Assembly (NCBI RefSeq): GCF_001676615.1
Contig: NZ_LYXZ01000014.1
Coordinates: forward strand, 124,001-188,000
DNA from: Labrys sp. WJW
GTDB taxonomy: Bacteria > Pseudomonadota > Alphaproteobacteria > Rhizobiales > Labraceae
DNA length: 64,000 nucleotides
Direction: 5' to 3'
The notes below the pieces were generated by a model. The model was not told where the DNA came from. It did no database searches and saw only the letters and a program-made list of their open reading frames with translations. Below are positions 9,159-19,806 of the stretch, piece after piece (the stretch's first letter is position 1; each line of letters starts with the position of its first letter). Position numbers and translations under genes: made by a program.

Positions 9159-9165
9159 GACAAGC

Positions 9166-9247
9166 GGTGTGCCGGTCTTCCGACCGGCATTTCACCTATC
9201 GATGTACGCGGTGTTTCCGCGGACGCCGATCTGAAGATCGGCACACC
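9166..9247. repeat. Cloverleaf-like palindromic repeat
   Basis: Two 23-nt arms, 9166-9188 and 9225-9247, are near-perfect inverted repeats that begin GGTGTGCCG, and each arm is itself a small hairpin. Between them lies a third hairpin (GTACGCGG / CCGCGGAC, 9204-9224). It sits between two convergent genes and may also end transcription. Confidence 0.75.
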
Positions 9248-9257
9248 AGCTGCGCTG

Positions 9258-9674
9258 TTATCGTCCCGCAGCGTTTACGACGCGGCAGATGTGGGAGCGC
9301 AGGGCGTCCTGCGTGGCGATCTGGCCGGCCTGCACATGGAATTGCAGATCGATGCGGGTGCCGTTGCCGGTCTTGCGGGCGGTGACGCGGATGGTCTGGA
9401 GACGGCCGTTGTTGGCGCTGTCCTGGTCGGCGATCAGCACGCCGGCCCGCTTGTCGACGCTGACGACGTCGATGCCTTCGGCAGACAAGGCGCGCCCGAC
9501 ATTGTCGAGGGCCTTGGCGGGGGCGACCTTGGGAAAGACGGCCCAGGTCGAGTAAGTCAGGCCGGTGAGCAGGGGAACGCCGGAGGTCTTGAGGTTCTGC
9601 GCGCAGCTCTGGGCTACAGCAGGCGATGCAGCGAGGAGTGCGAGCGCGGCGGCACCGGCGAGATATTTCAGCAT
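9258..9674 (-). CDS. Secreted hypothetical protein, 138 aa
   Basis: The product begins with a clear Sec signal peptide (MLKYLAGAAALALLAASPAVAQ) cleaved near residue 21. The mature part has two cysteines (in SCAQNL and HICRVV) that could form one disulfide in the periplasm. I do not recognise the family. It is monocistronic and convergent with the ABC exporter gene. Confidence 0.75.
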   Translation of the reverse strand: MLKYLAGAAALALLAASPAVAQSCAQNLKTSGVPLLTGLTYSTWAVFPKVAPAKALDNVGRALSAEGIDVVSVDKRAGVLIADQDSANNGRLQTIRVTARKTGNGTRIDLQFHVQAGQIATQDALRSHICRVVNAAGR

Positions 9675-9797
9675 GGGACTGTCTCTGTCTGCCGCCCGGG
9701 GCGGCTGGGCTGGAGGAGGTCGCCGCTACGCCTGCAGAGGCACTGCGACGATTGCTGCATAGTTCACCGTTCGCGAGCTGAACAGGGGCAATTCAAG

Positions 9798-9929
9798 GTG
9801 AGAAAAGATGGTGTTTCGCCGGTGACACTATCGAAATGGTTCCGGTTGGCGACCTCTGCGGTTGGCGCCATCGCGATCGTCCGCCAGGGCGATACGGAGC
9901 ATTTCTTGGCGGAACCACCCGCGACGTGA
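9798..9929 (+). CDS. Possible 43-aa small protein
   Basis: A GTG-started frame (VRKDGVSPVTLSKWF...) with a short hydrophobic segment (LATSAVGAIAIV) ends exactly at the start of the terminator at 9929. GGGG lies nine bases upstream of the start. The neat stop-to-terminator spacing is the main support; it could equally be chance, as the terminator also serves ftsH. The rest of 9675-9797 shows nothing I can name. Confidence 0.3.
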   Translation: MRKDGVSPVTLSKWFRLATSAVGAIAIVRQGDTEHFLAEPPAT

Positions 9930-9958
9930 AAAAGGCCGGTCGAGAGACCGGCCTTTTT
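9929..9958. terminator. Bidirectional terminator after ftsH
   Basis: A perfect GGCCGGTC-GAGA-GACCGGCC hairpin has AAAAA on the left and TTTTT on the right, so it can stop transcription from both sides. On the minus strand it follows ftsH by about 20 bp. Confidence 0.9.
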
Positions 9959-9979
9959 CGGATTGGATGTCACGGCCCA

Positions 9980-11905
<1,926 letters not shown>

Positions 11906-12067
11906 CTCTCGCCTTTCGCGGCGGACGGCCTGCCTTCTGCAGGAGACGCCACAGCATATCGCGGCTAAAATAGGCACAGGCGAGCCAAATGCCAAGGCAA
12001 GCCGGTGGGATAGATAGCCCTGCGCTCCCTTATAGAAGTGCCGAGGGCTTGTCACGGTGAAGATTCG

Positions 12068-12085
12068 AGTGGCGCATGCGCCACT
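12068..12085. promoter_or_regulatory. 18-bp perfect palindrome upstream of ftsH
   Basis: AGTGGCGCATGCGCCACT is a perfect palindrome in the 244-bp space between tilS and ftsH, about 165 bp before the ftsH start. It lacks a T run on either side, so an operator or a transcript-stabilising hairpin is more likely than a terminator. Confidence 0.45.
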
Positions 12086-12149
12086 AATTTCTTGAAATAG
12101 GCCATTATTTTGCCGCTTCTAGGGCAAGGCTGGCGGAAAATGACAATTT

Positions 12150-13229
12150 CTACATCTTGGTTTTCGTGATGCCGCGCCGGCGTTCGGGCTCGCGGGTAAC
12201 CTGGAGATTGCCGGACTTGTCCAGCCGCAGCAGCGTGCCGCCGAGGCTGCGCTGCCAGGGGCCACCCTGACCGTCTCTCGCGTCGAGAGCCTGGTCGAGC
12301 GCCGCCGCCAGCGCCTCCAGGCGCTCGAGGCGCAGGCCATAGGCCGACCCCCGGTTCTTGTCCCGCATATCGAGCACGGCCCGCTCCAGGATGCGCAGTC
12401 TGATATCGGCAGGACAGGCCGCAAGGCCGTGGCCGTCGAGCCGCAGGCAGTCTTGCTCCCGATGAACGAGTACCTCGAAACGCTCGGCTGCGATGGCTTC
12501 CAGCGCGTCACCGCTGCGTGCGGCCCGGCGGGCGAGCAGGCCCAGGCGCTCCGGATCGAGGCCGAGCGGGGCAAGTTGGGCGAGAAGGGCGCGCAGGCGT
12601 ACGCGCTCAAATCGGGCATTGCGATTGGACGGGTCCTCGAGCCAGGCCATGCCGGCGGCCTGGAGGGTCGCCACCAGCCGGGCTCGGGTCGTGCCGAGCA
12701 GGGGGCGGATGAGGCTGAGACCAGCCAGAGGCACGACGGGGCGCATCGCGGCCAGGCCGTCGACGGCAGAGCCGTGCATCAGGCGCATCAACACGGTTTC
12801 GGCCTGGTCGTCGAGCGTATGGGCCGTGGCGATCGCATCCGCTCCGATTTCGGCCGCGGTTTCGGACAGCAGGGCATAGCGGGCGTTGCGGGCAGCTTCC
12901 TGCAGGCGTGCGGCCGGCTTGCTGCCCTCCCAGCGCCTGACGATGCAGGGCAGGCCGAGTTCCGCGGCCTTCGTGGCAACGATACGGCATTCCCCAGCGC
13001 TTTCGGGACGCAGGGCGTGATCGATGCTTGCGACGGTGAGGCAAGTTTGCGGGTTTTGCTCGCGCCAGCGTGCGGCCAGCAACATCAGGGCGGTGGAATC
13101 GGCGCCCCCCGAGACCGCGAGGATGACATGCGTGCGATTGCCGAAATCGGCAAGGAGGGTGCGAAGCTCTCCCAGGGCAATGGGTGCGGACAAGGCGCGG
13201 CTCCCGGATGCATGACCGGCATCCGCCAT
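12150..13229 (-). CDS. tilS: tRNA(Ile)-lysidine synthase TilS
   Basis: The 359-residue enzyme makes lysidine at C34 of tRNA-Ile(CAU) so that it reads AUA and not AUG. The N-terminal PP-loop ATPase motif SGGADST is at residues 40-46, followed by the conserved DHALRPES and AHTLDDQAETVLMRL. The C-terminal substrate domain is short. The start at 13229 (MADAGHASGS) is chosen because upstream residues are out of frame with cpoB and unlike the family; its ribosome site is weak. It follows cpoB by 29 bp and is likely co-transcribed with it. Confidence 0.93.
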   Translation of the reverse strand: MADAGHASGSRALSAPIALGELRTLLADFGNRTHVILAVSGGADSTALMLLAARWREQNPQTCLTVASIDHALRPESAGECRIVATKAAELGLPCIVRRWEGSKPAARLQEAARNARYALLSETAAEIGADAIATAHTLDDQAETVLMRLMHGSAVDGLAAMRPVVPLAGLSLIRPLLGTTRARLVATLQAAGMAWLEDPSNRNARFERVRLRALLAQLAPLGLDPERLGLLARRAARSGDALEAIAAERFEVLVHREQDCLRLDGHGLAACPADIRLRILERAVLDMRDKNRGSAYGLRLERLEALAAALDQALDARDGQGGPWQRSLGGTLLRLDKSGNLQVTREPERRRGITKTKM

Positions 13230-13258
13230 GGCGGTGTCCCGGGCGCCGAAGGCCGGGA

Positions 13259-14428
13259 TCACCCGACCTTGCAGGCGTTCTTCTTGATCTCGCGATCGGC
13301 ACCGCTGAGAATGGTCGGGCCGGCCTTGGGATATTTGCTGCCGACGGCCTGGAGCGCGGCGCAGGCCGCATCCTTCTCGCCCATGGCCGCCAATGTGATG
13401 CCGAGCTTGAGCATGCTCGCCGGGGCGCGCCTGGAATTGGCGTAGCTCTTGGTGACCTTCAGGAACTGCTCGGCTGCGTCGGTATATTGCTTGCGCTGAT
13501 AGAGGCTCTCGCCGATCCAATGCACGGCGTCGGGCACGCGCTTGTCCTTGGGGTGGCTGGCGATGAAGTTGCGAAAGGCAGCCTCGGCCTGATCGTAGCG
13601 CTGGGTCTCGATCAGGCGATAGTCGGCTGCATATTCGGCTTCCGGGGTTGCCGGGGCTGCGGGGGCCGGCTCGGCGCCGGCATTGGGTTCATTGCTCGCC
13701 ATCGGCCGCGACGTGTCGACGGCAATGCCCGGCAGGCCGGGGGAGACGGTGGAATTGCGTGGGCGCGGCGTCGAGGGCGGCGGAGCCTGATCGGGAACGT
13801 CGCCGGTGGAGTCCTGCATGGCGACGTCGTTGCCGCCGCCGGCGGGAAGGCTGCCCAGGGAATTGGGCTGCGTGGCGGGAGGAGCGTTCTGCCCGCTCTT
13901 CTGGCGCGAGGGCGCGTTGGGGGCCGGCTTCGGAGCGGACGCCTTGCCGCCGCCTTCGAGAGCCTGCAGGCGATATTCGGTATCCTCCTGCTGGCGCTTC
14001 ATGTCATCTTGGAGGCGGCGCACCTGGGATTGCAGATCCTCGACGGTGCCAAGCAGCCGGCGGTTCTCGCCCTCCAGCCGCTGTACGCGCACGAGGAGAT
14101 CGCCCATGGTGGATTCCTGGGCCACGACATAGCCGCCTTGTGACGCGCTGGGCGCCGCGGCTGTGGCCGCCGTGGGCTGCTCATAGGTCGAGCCGGTGAC
14201 GTTGCCGTCATACTCGGTTTGGGCAGGGTAGGTGGCTTGGGCTGGTGGCTGGGGATAGGGCTGGTCGGGCGTGTAGCCATTATCCTGCGCGGACTGGTCC
14301 TGCCCGACGCTGCCGGGCGGCATCAGTCCCTCGTCATAGGACGCTGCGCGCACCAGGCCCGAGGGCAGGGCCAGGGTCACGGCCAGCAAAAGCGCGGCGG
14401 AAGCGGGGCGGAGCATAGGGCGGCTCAT
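13259..14428 (-). CDS. cpoB: Cell division coordinator CpoB (YbgF), Tol-Pal associated
   Basis: The 389-residue periplasmic protein has a signal peptide (LLLAVTLALPSGLVRA), a long proline/glutamine-rich stretch, a trimerising coiled coil (about residues 110-165) and a C-terminal TPR domain (about 265-389) with FRNFIASHPKDKRVPDAVHW. In E. coli CpoB links the Tol complex with peptidoglycan synthesis during constriction. It is longer than the E. coli protein because of low-complexity linkers. It normally sits directly after pal; here pal is 12.5 kb away and on the other strand. The start at 14428 is the first ATG of the signal peptide; one at 14416 is possible. Confidence 0.9.
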   Translation of the reverse strand: MSRPMLRPASAALLLAVTLALPSGLVRAASYDEGLMPPGSVGQDQSAQDNGYTPDQPYPQPPAQATYPAQTEYDGNVTGSTYEQPTAATAAAPSASQGGYVVAQESTMGDLLVRVQRLEGENRRLLGTVEDLQSQVRRLQDDMKRQQEDTEYRLQALEGGGKASAPKPAPNAPSRQKSGQNAPPATQPNSLGSLPAGGGNDVAMQDSTGDVPDQAPPPSTPRPRNSTVSPGLPGIAVDTSRPMASNEPNAGAEPAPAAPATPEAEYAADYRLIETQRYDQAEAAFRNFIASHPKDKRVPDAVHWIGESLYQRKQYTDAAEQFLKVTKSYANSRRAPASMLKLGITLAAMGEKDAACAALQAVGSKYPKAGPTILSGADREIKKNACKVG

Positions 14429-14604
14429 TCGGTTGCAATCAATCCAAAGCGTTCTGCGATCTGGCGGAATCGCCGTAAATCGCAAGGATGGGTCGAAACT
14501 CGGCATTCGAGCAAGGCGTGTTCTCATCACAACGCATCATGCTCCGGTCACGTCGATACCACACAGGTCAAGTCAGGCGAAACTTTGAACAAACGGCTTT
14601 CCCC

Positions 14605-15048
14605 ATGATAGAAAAGGCGCAAACCCCGCCAAATTTCGGTGGCGTGCTTAACGATATCTGCCACAGGCTGCCTCTTCGGGTCTATTACGAAGACACCGAT
14701 TTCTCCGGCATCGTCTATCATGCCAATTATCTGCGCTTCTTCGAACGCGGGCGGACCGAGTTCATCCGCGCGCTCGGGGTCGACCAGCTCGCCCTTCATC
14801 GCGAGGAGGGCATCGCTTTTGCCGTACGTTCGATTGAGGTCGGATTCCTGCGTCCTGCCTTGATGGACGACATCATCGAGGTGGAAACCAAGGCCGGCGA
14901 GGTACGCGGGCCGTCGCTGCATCTCGAACAGATCATCCGGCGGGGCGAGGAAGTCCTGACCACCGCCAAGGTGCTGGTGGTCTGTATCCGTAACGGCAGG
15001 CCGCAGCGCTTGCCGGAGAGTCTGCGCATTGTGCTGTCCAAGGCATAG
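14605..15048 (+). CDS. ybgC: Tol-Pal system acyl-CoA thioesterase YbgC
   Basis: The 147-residue hotdog-fold thioesterase has the family motif YYEDTDFSGIVYHANYLRFF, with the catalytic Asp at residue 31. It is the usual first gene of tol-pal operons. The start at 14605 (MIEKAQTPP) gives the normal length; upstream ATGs add an unrelated tail. It is divergent from cpoB with 176 bp between the starts. Unusually, 564 bp separate it from tolQ. Confidence 0.93.
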   Translation: MIEKAQTPPNFGGVLNDICHRLPLRVYYEDTDFSGIVYHANYLRFFERGRTEFIRALGVDQLALHREEGIAFAVRSIEVGFLRPALMDDIIEVETKAGEVRGPSLHLEQIIRRGEEVLTTAKVLVVCIRNGRPQRLPESLRIVLSKA

Positions 15049-15612
15049 TGCCTCGCAGCGTGAACGCTTTTTGGCTCCAACATTTTGTTTCGACACTTCT
15101 TGGCGATCTGGGTCGTTGTCCTCAAATCGCAGAACGTTTCAGTCGGTATCAGTAATCGCCCGACGTTGAAGTCGCGGCCATCAATGTTGCGGTGCATCGT
15201 AAATAAGAATTCGCGAATCGAGGCCGGCCGTAACCCGACATTAACGGTACCGATGATCAATAGGCCTGGAATCCGCCGCGTATCGCGGTTGGGAAGGGGT
15301 GCCGTACTGCGGTCACATTCAAACGTCAAAAGGAGCCCGTGACGCCTGGAGTTGTTGCTCTGCACAATCAGGCGCGTGGATTTCCCGAGTAGTGTTTGGT
15401 GTGTGCCGGGGCGGCGCCTGAGGCAGGCTTGATCTTGGTTTGAAGCTCAGGATCGAGATCGGGCTCGCCGAGTATTGCTGCGAATATGCCGATCTTGCGC
15501 GGATCTGCCTAGCTACGAATGTGCCGATCCCCTGTGGACCGGATAGACTGAGAAGACGCCGATCCTCGGGATCGGCTTTGGCCCGCCGGCCTCAGGACGA
15601 GGAATTGAAGGA
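15049..15612. other. Long intergenic region between ybgC and tolQ
   Basis: These 564 bp hold no convincing gene. The right part contains several GATC-centred inverted repeats, the clearest being GCCGATC-CTCGG-GATCGGC at 15558-15576, 37 bp before the tolQ start. The tolQ promoter is expected here. The left part (15060-15400) is less GC-rich than its neighbours; I cannot name anything in it. Confidence 0.5.
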
Positions 15613-16332
15613 ATGGAAGCGACCGCCGATATGGCCCAGACGGCCCTGGCTCCGGTAACCGATGTGAGCTTGCTCGGATTGATCATGAATGCCGGTCTGG
15701 TCGTCCAGATCGTCATGCTGGGTCTGATGGCAGCCTCGGTATGGTGCTGGGCCATCATCATCGACAAGGCCATCCTGTTCTCCCGGTCGCGTGCCGCGAT
15801 GAACCGCTTCGAGCAGGTGTTCTGGTCGGGCCAGAGCCTGGAAGAGCTCTATCGCTCCTTGTCGCAGCGTCAGAACTACGGCATGGCCGGCTTGTTCGTC
15901 TCGGCTATGCGCGAGTGGAAGCGCTCGCTCGAATCGCCCGGCCGCTCCTTCCTCGGCCTGCAGGCCCGCATCGAGAAGGTGATGGATGTCACCGTTCAGC
16001 GCGAGGTGGAGCGTCTTGAATCCAAGCTCCTGGTGCTCGCCACTGTCGGCTCCTCCAGCCCGTTCATCGGCCTGTTCGGCACGGTCGTCGGCATCATGAC
16101 CGCCTTCCAGTCGATCGCGGCCACCAAGAACACCTCGCTGGCAGCGGTGGCGCCCGGCATTTCCGAGGCGCTGTTCGCTACGGCGATGGGCCTGGTCGCC
16201 GCCATTCCCGCGGTGATCGCCTACAACAAGTTCAACGCGGAAGTCGCCAAGCAGCAGGCTCGCCTGGAAGGCTTTGCCGACGAATTCTCCGCCATCCTGT
16301 CGCGCCAGATCGACGAGCGCCTGGCCGCCTGA
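15613..16332 (+). CDS. tolQ: Tol-Pal system protein TolQ
   Basis: The 239-residue inner-membrane protein is a proton-channel subunit of the MotA/TolQ/ExbB family, with membrane helices at about residues 22-50, 140-165 and 180-205. The conserved segment VGSSSPFIGLFGTVVGIMTA marks the second helix. With TolR it uses the proton motive force to energise TolA. AAGGA lies directly upstream of the ATG. tolR follows after 40 bp. Confidence 0.96.
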   Translation: MEATADMAQTALAPVTDVSLLGLIMNAGLVVQIVMLGLMAASVWCWAIIIDKAILFSRSRAAMNRFEQVFWSGQSLEELYRSLSQRQNYGMAGLFVSAMREWKRSLESPGRSFLGLQARIEKVMDVTVQREVERLESKLLVLATVGSSSPFIGLFGTVVGIMTAFQSIAATKNTSLAAVAPGISEALFATAMGLVAAIPAVIAYNKFNAEVAKQQARLEGFADEFSAILSRQIDERLAA

Positions 16333-16372
16333 GCGGCCGCCTCGTTCCGGTCCTTCATTCAAGGAAAGCATC

Positions 16373-16828
16373 ATGGGTGGAAGTGTTGCGACAGGATCCG
16401 GCGGCTCGGGCGGCGGGACGCGCCGCCGGCGCCGTCACAAGGCGCCGATCGCCGATATCAACATGACGCCGTTCATCGACGTCATGCTGGTGCTGCTCAT
16501 CATCTTCATGGTCGCCGCACCGCTGCTGACCCAGGGCGTCGATATCGATCTGCCGCAGACCCAGGCGAAGGCCATCTCGGTGGACAAGCGCCCGATCACC
16601 GTCTCCATCAAGGCTGACGGCCAGTCCTATCTGAACGACAGCGACAAGCCGGAGCCTGATCTGCTCGGTCGCCTCAAGGCGATGACGGAGAACGGGGCTG
16701 GTGCGGAAGAGCGTATCTTCGTCAAGGGCGACGGCAAGGCGAGCTGGGATCAGATCGCCAAGGTGATGAGCGACATCACCGGCGCCGGGTTCAAGAAGGC
16801 AGCGCTGGTGACCCAGCCGCAGAGCTAG
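16373..16828 (+). CDS. tolR: Tol-Pal system protein TolR
   Basis: The 151-residue protein has one N-terminal membrane helix with the family motif INMTPFIDVMLVLLIIFM. The Asp in PFIDVMLVL corresponds to the proton-carrying Asp of TolR/ExbD. The rest is a periplasmic domain that interacts with peptidoglycan. The start at 16373 has AAGGAAAG upstream. The extended basic N-terminus (TRRRRRHKAP) is longer than in E. coli. Confidence 0.95.
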   Translation: MGGSVATGSGGSGGGTRRRRRHKAPIADINMTPFIDVMLVLLIIFMVAAPLLTQGVDIDLPQTQAKAISVDKRPITVSIKADGQSYLNDSDKPEPDLLGRLKAMTENGAGAEERIFVKGDGKASWDQIAKVMSDITGAGFKKAALVTQPQS

Positions 16829-16966
16829 AAACGGGAATGCTCGCACTTCCCTCGTTTCGGCTGATGCTCGCGCTGACAGGCGGGCGGCACGCAGACGGGG
16901 TAACTTGGCGACGTCGCGGAATATCGAGCAGGCGATGACGTCGGGATTGGGGTTTGAAAGGCCGGT

Positions 16967-18343
16967 TTGAGTACGATGCGTGATTATGGACTTCCCGTTT
17001 CGGCGGCGGTGCATGTAGTTTTGCTGGGAGCGTTGCTGTTCGCGTTTCCGGCCGCCAAGCCGCTCGACTCGGCCCCGGCCGTCCCGGTGGACATGGTCAC
17101 GCCGGAACAATACGACCAGATCATGAAGGGCGATCCGACACCGTCGGCCAGTGGTGGCGGCGGGCAGGAAGCGCCGCAGCAGGTGCAGGCTCCGCCGACG
17201 CCGCCTTCGCGTGACGTGCCGGATGCCGAAGTCGCCGACACTTCCGACGACGCCCCGCCGCCCTCGCCGACGCCCAAGCCCGATCCGAAACCGGACACGC
17301 AGGCCCTCGCCAAGCTGGCGCAGGCTGCTGCCGCTGCCGAGGCGGCTGCCAAGGCGCAGGAGCAGGCCAAGGCCGCTGCCGCAGCGAAGGCCGCGCAGGC
17401 CAAGGCGGACGCCGTTGCGAAGGCGGCCCAAGCCAAGGCTGCCGCCGATGCCGCTGCCAAGGCGCAGGCCGAGGCTCGTGCCGAGCTTGCCGCCAAGGCC
17501 GAGGCTGCGGCCAAGGAAGCGGCGGAGGCCGAGCGCCAGCAGAAGCTCGCCGAGGCGGCTGAGGCGGCCAAAAAGGCGGAAGCCGACAAGCAGCGCAAGG
17601 TTGCCGAGGCTGAGGCTGCGAAGAAGGCCGAAGCCGACAAGCAGCGCAAGATTGCCGAGGCCGAGGCAGCCAAGAAGGCGGAAGCCGACAAGCAGCGCAA
17701 GCTCGCCGAAGCCGAGGCTGCGAAGAAGGCCGAGGCCGAGAAGCAGAAGCAACTGGCGGACGCCAAGGCCAAGGCTGACGCCGAGCGCCAGGCTGCCATC
17801 GACAAAGCCATTGCCGACAAGAAGGCCGAAGCGGCCAAGCAGGCGGCAGCGGCCAAGAATGCCAAGCAGCTCGACGGTATCGATGGCATCCTGGCCAAGC
17901 GCAAGGCCAAGGAAGGCCAGCAGGTGGCAAGCAATGGTCCCGCCACGACACCGAGCAAGCCCTCCGGACGGGCTGGCAACACCCGCGACAATGTCAACCA
18001 GACTGGGACGACCGGCAGACAGGATGCCAATGCGCCCAGGCTCAGCCTGAGCGAACAGGCTGCGATGGGGCGGATGGTCGAGAAGCAGGTAACGCGTTGC
18101 ATGCCGCCGAACTTCGGCGTGAATGCAGGCTCGGCCTTTGCCAAGGTCAAGCTGTCGATGAACTCCGACGGTACCCTCGCTGCTGCCCCGAGCTTGGTTA
18201 ATTCGAGTGATGCCGCGACCGGCAATGCCCTGATCCGGGCGATCAAGCGCTGTATCACCGCCGATAACCCCCTGCCGTTCAATCCGCAGACCTACGCGGC
18301 ATGGAAAGAATTCAACTACACCCATGAACCCGGCGGCTTCTGA
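16967..18343 (+). CDS. tolA: Tol-Pal system protein TolA
   Basis: The 458-residue protein has an N-terminal membrane anchor (about residues 9-30), a proline-rich linker (about 60-110), a very long Ala/Lys/Glu helix (about 110-320) and a C-terminal domain (about 350-458) that contacts TolB and Pal. The helix contains four near-identical 17-residue repeats. The start is most likely TTG at 16967, five bases after AAAGG; an ATG at 16976 lacks a well-spaced site. It sits in the tolQ-tolR-tolA-tolB operon, 138 bp after tolR. Confidence 0.93.
   Translation: MSTMRDYGLPVSAAVHVVLLGALLFAFPAAKPLDSAPAVPVDMVTPEQYDQIMKGDPTPSASGGGGQEAPQQVQAPPTPPSRDVPDAEVADTSDDAPPPSPTPKPDPKPDTQALAKLAQAAAAAEAAAKAQEQAKAAAAAKAAQAKADAVAKAAQAKAAADAAAKAQAEARAELAAKAEAAAKEAAEAERQQKLAEAAEAAKKAEADKQRKVAEAEAAKKAEADKQRKIAEAEAAKKAEADKQRKLAEAEAAKKAEAEKQKQLADAKAKADAERQAAIDKAIADKKAEAAKQAAAAKNAKQLDGIDGILAKRKAKEGQQVASNGPATTPSKPSGRAGNTRDNVNQTGTTGRQDANAPRLSLSEQAAMGRMVEKQVTRCMPPNFGVNAGSAFAKVKLSMNSDGTLAAAPSLVNSSDAATGNALIRAIKRCITADNPLPFNPQTYAAWKEFNYTHEPGGF
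17566..17757 (+). repeat. Tandem 51-bp repeats in tolA
   Basis: About four consecutive copies encode the unit AEAEAAKKAEADKQRK followed by V, I or L. The copies are nearly identical at DNA level and in phase, so copy number could change by recombination without breaking the frame. Confidence 0.85.
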
Positions 18344-18380
18344 TCTTCCGGGCAACATGGCCGAACGTGACGAGAGACAC

Positions 18381-19715
18381 ATGCGAATGAATCTGAATCG
18401 ACGCGGATTTATGCAGGCCAGCGCTGGGGCGATTTCTGCGCTCGCAGGCCTCGCGACCGTGCCGGCCTGGGCGCAGTCGGCTGCTCCCATCCTGGAACTT
18501 AGGGGCCGAGGTCAGGGCGGTATCCAGCCCGTCTCGGTTGCCGTCATGGGCATCAGCGGCAGTGGGCGCGATCTTTCCGGCATCATCAGCAACGATCTCA
18601 GCCGCTCCGGCCTGTTCCAGCCGATCGATTCCAAGGCCTTCGTCGAACAGGTCGGCCCCAATGCCACGCCGAATTTCGGTAGCTGGCAGACGCTCAACGC
18701 ACAGGTGGTCGTCGCAGGCCAAGTGGTGCCCGCAGGCGGCGGCCTCGGCATCCAGGTTCGGGTCTGGGATGTCGCGCAGGGTAAGCAGATTGCCGGCCAG
18801 CAGTTCTCCGCACCGGCCAACAGCTGGCGGAGACTGGGCCATGTCGCTGCCGACGCCGTGTTCAAGGCGGTAACAGGCGAACCCGGTCCCTTCGACACGC
18901 GCATTGCCTTCATCTCCGAATCCGGGTCCAAGGACAAGCGGGTGAAGCGCCTCGCTGTGATGGACCAGGACGGTGCCAACACCGTCTATCTCAGCCGCGG
19001 CACCGATCTGGTGTTGACGCCCCGCTTCTCGCCGACCACGCAGGAACTGACCTATCTTTCCTTCGCTGATGCCGATCCGCGCGTCTTCCTGACCAATGTC
19101 CAGACCGGCCAGCGCCAGGTTGTCGGCAACTTCCCCGGCATGACCTTCTCGCCGCGCTTTTCGCCGGACGGGCGCAAGGTCATCATGAGCCTGGAGAAAA
19201 ACGGTTCCTCGACCATCCAGCTGCTGAACCTGCAGACGAAACAGGCGACGCAGCTCACCAATGGCAGCGCGATCGATACCTCGCCTTCCTATTCGCCGGA
19301 TGGCGGCCGTATCGTGTTCGAGTCCGATCGCGGCGGCACCCAGCAGATCTACATCATGGGTGCCGACGGCTCAAACCAGCAGCGCATCACCTCCGGCGAG
19401 GGCGGTGCCCGCTACTCCACGCCGGTCTGGTCGCCCCGCTCCGACCTGATCGCCTTCACCCGCCAGAAGGGGGGGCAGTTCGGCATCGGCATCATGAATC
19501 CCGACGGTTCGGGCGAGCGCATGATCACCGAGGGCTTCCACAATGAAGGCCCGACCTGGGCGCCGAACGGCCTCTATCTGATGTGGTTCCGCGATCTCGG
19601 CCAGGGGCCGCAGCTCTGGCAGGCCTCGATCTTCGGCACGCCCGAGCAGCGCGTGCCGACGCAGGGCTTTGCCTCCGACCCGGCTTGGTCCGCTTCCCTG
19701 TCCAAACAGGCCTGA
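18381..19715 (+). CDS. tolB: Tol-Pal system translocation protein TolB
   Basis: The 444-residue periplasmic protein has an N-terminal alpha/beta domain followed by a six-bladed beta-propeller (about residues 190-440) with TolB repeats such as PRFSPDGRKVIMS and PSYSPDGGRIVFES. The leader NRRGFMQASAGAISALAGLA is twin-arginine-like, whereas enterobacterial TolB uses a Sec leader. Several in-frame ATGs exist (18324, 18357, 18381, 18387); 18381 has GAGAG at good distance and keeps the leader compact. The first possible start overlaps tolA, so the genes may be coupled. Confidence 0.95.
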   Translation: MRMNLNRRGFMQASAGAISALAGLATVPAWAQSAAPILELRGRGQGGIQPVSVAVMGISGSGRDLSGIISNDLSRSGLFQPIDSKAFVEQVGPNATPNFGSWQTLNAQVVVAGQVVPAGGGLGIQVRVWDVAQGKQIAGQQFSAPANSWRRLGHVAADAVFKAVTGEPGPFDTRIAFISESGSKDKRVKRLAVMDQDGANTVYLSRGTDLVLTPRFSPTTQELTYLSFADADPRVFLTNVQTGQRQVVGNFPGMTFSPRFSPDGRKVIMSLEKNGSSTIQLLNLQTKQATQLTNGSAIDTSPSYSPDGGRIVFESDRGGTQQIYIMGADGSNQQRITSGEGGARYSTPVWSPRSDLIAFTRQKGGQFGIGIMNPDGSGERMITEGFHNEGPTWAPNGLYLMWFRDLGQGPQLWQASIFGTPEQRVPTQGFASDPAWSASLSKQA

Positions 19716-19769
19716 CGCAAGAGGCAGGCTCCCGAGGCGCGGGCAACCCGGCCCGTGCAAGCGAAAGTT

Positions 19770-19806
19770 CCCCTCTCCGGTTTCAATGCCGGGGAGGGGT
19801 TTTTAT
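19770..19806 (+). terminator. Terminator of the tolQRAB operon
   Basis: CCCCTCTCCGG / CCGGGGAGGGG with one G-T pair is followed by TTTTTAT. It lies 55 bp after the tolB stop and overlaps the end of the convergent symporter gene. The tol operon therefore ends without pal. Confidence 0.85.

Noticed and set aside
17566-17757. CRISPR-like tandem repeats
   Set aside because: The repeats are in-frame coding repeats of tolA without spacers.
16355-18490. Long minus-strand open frame opposite tolR-tolA
   Set aside because: It is a low-complexity Leu/Gly/Arg-rich shadow of the tolA repeats, with no ribosome site or domain.
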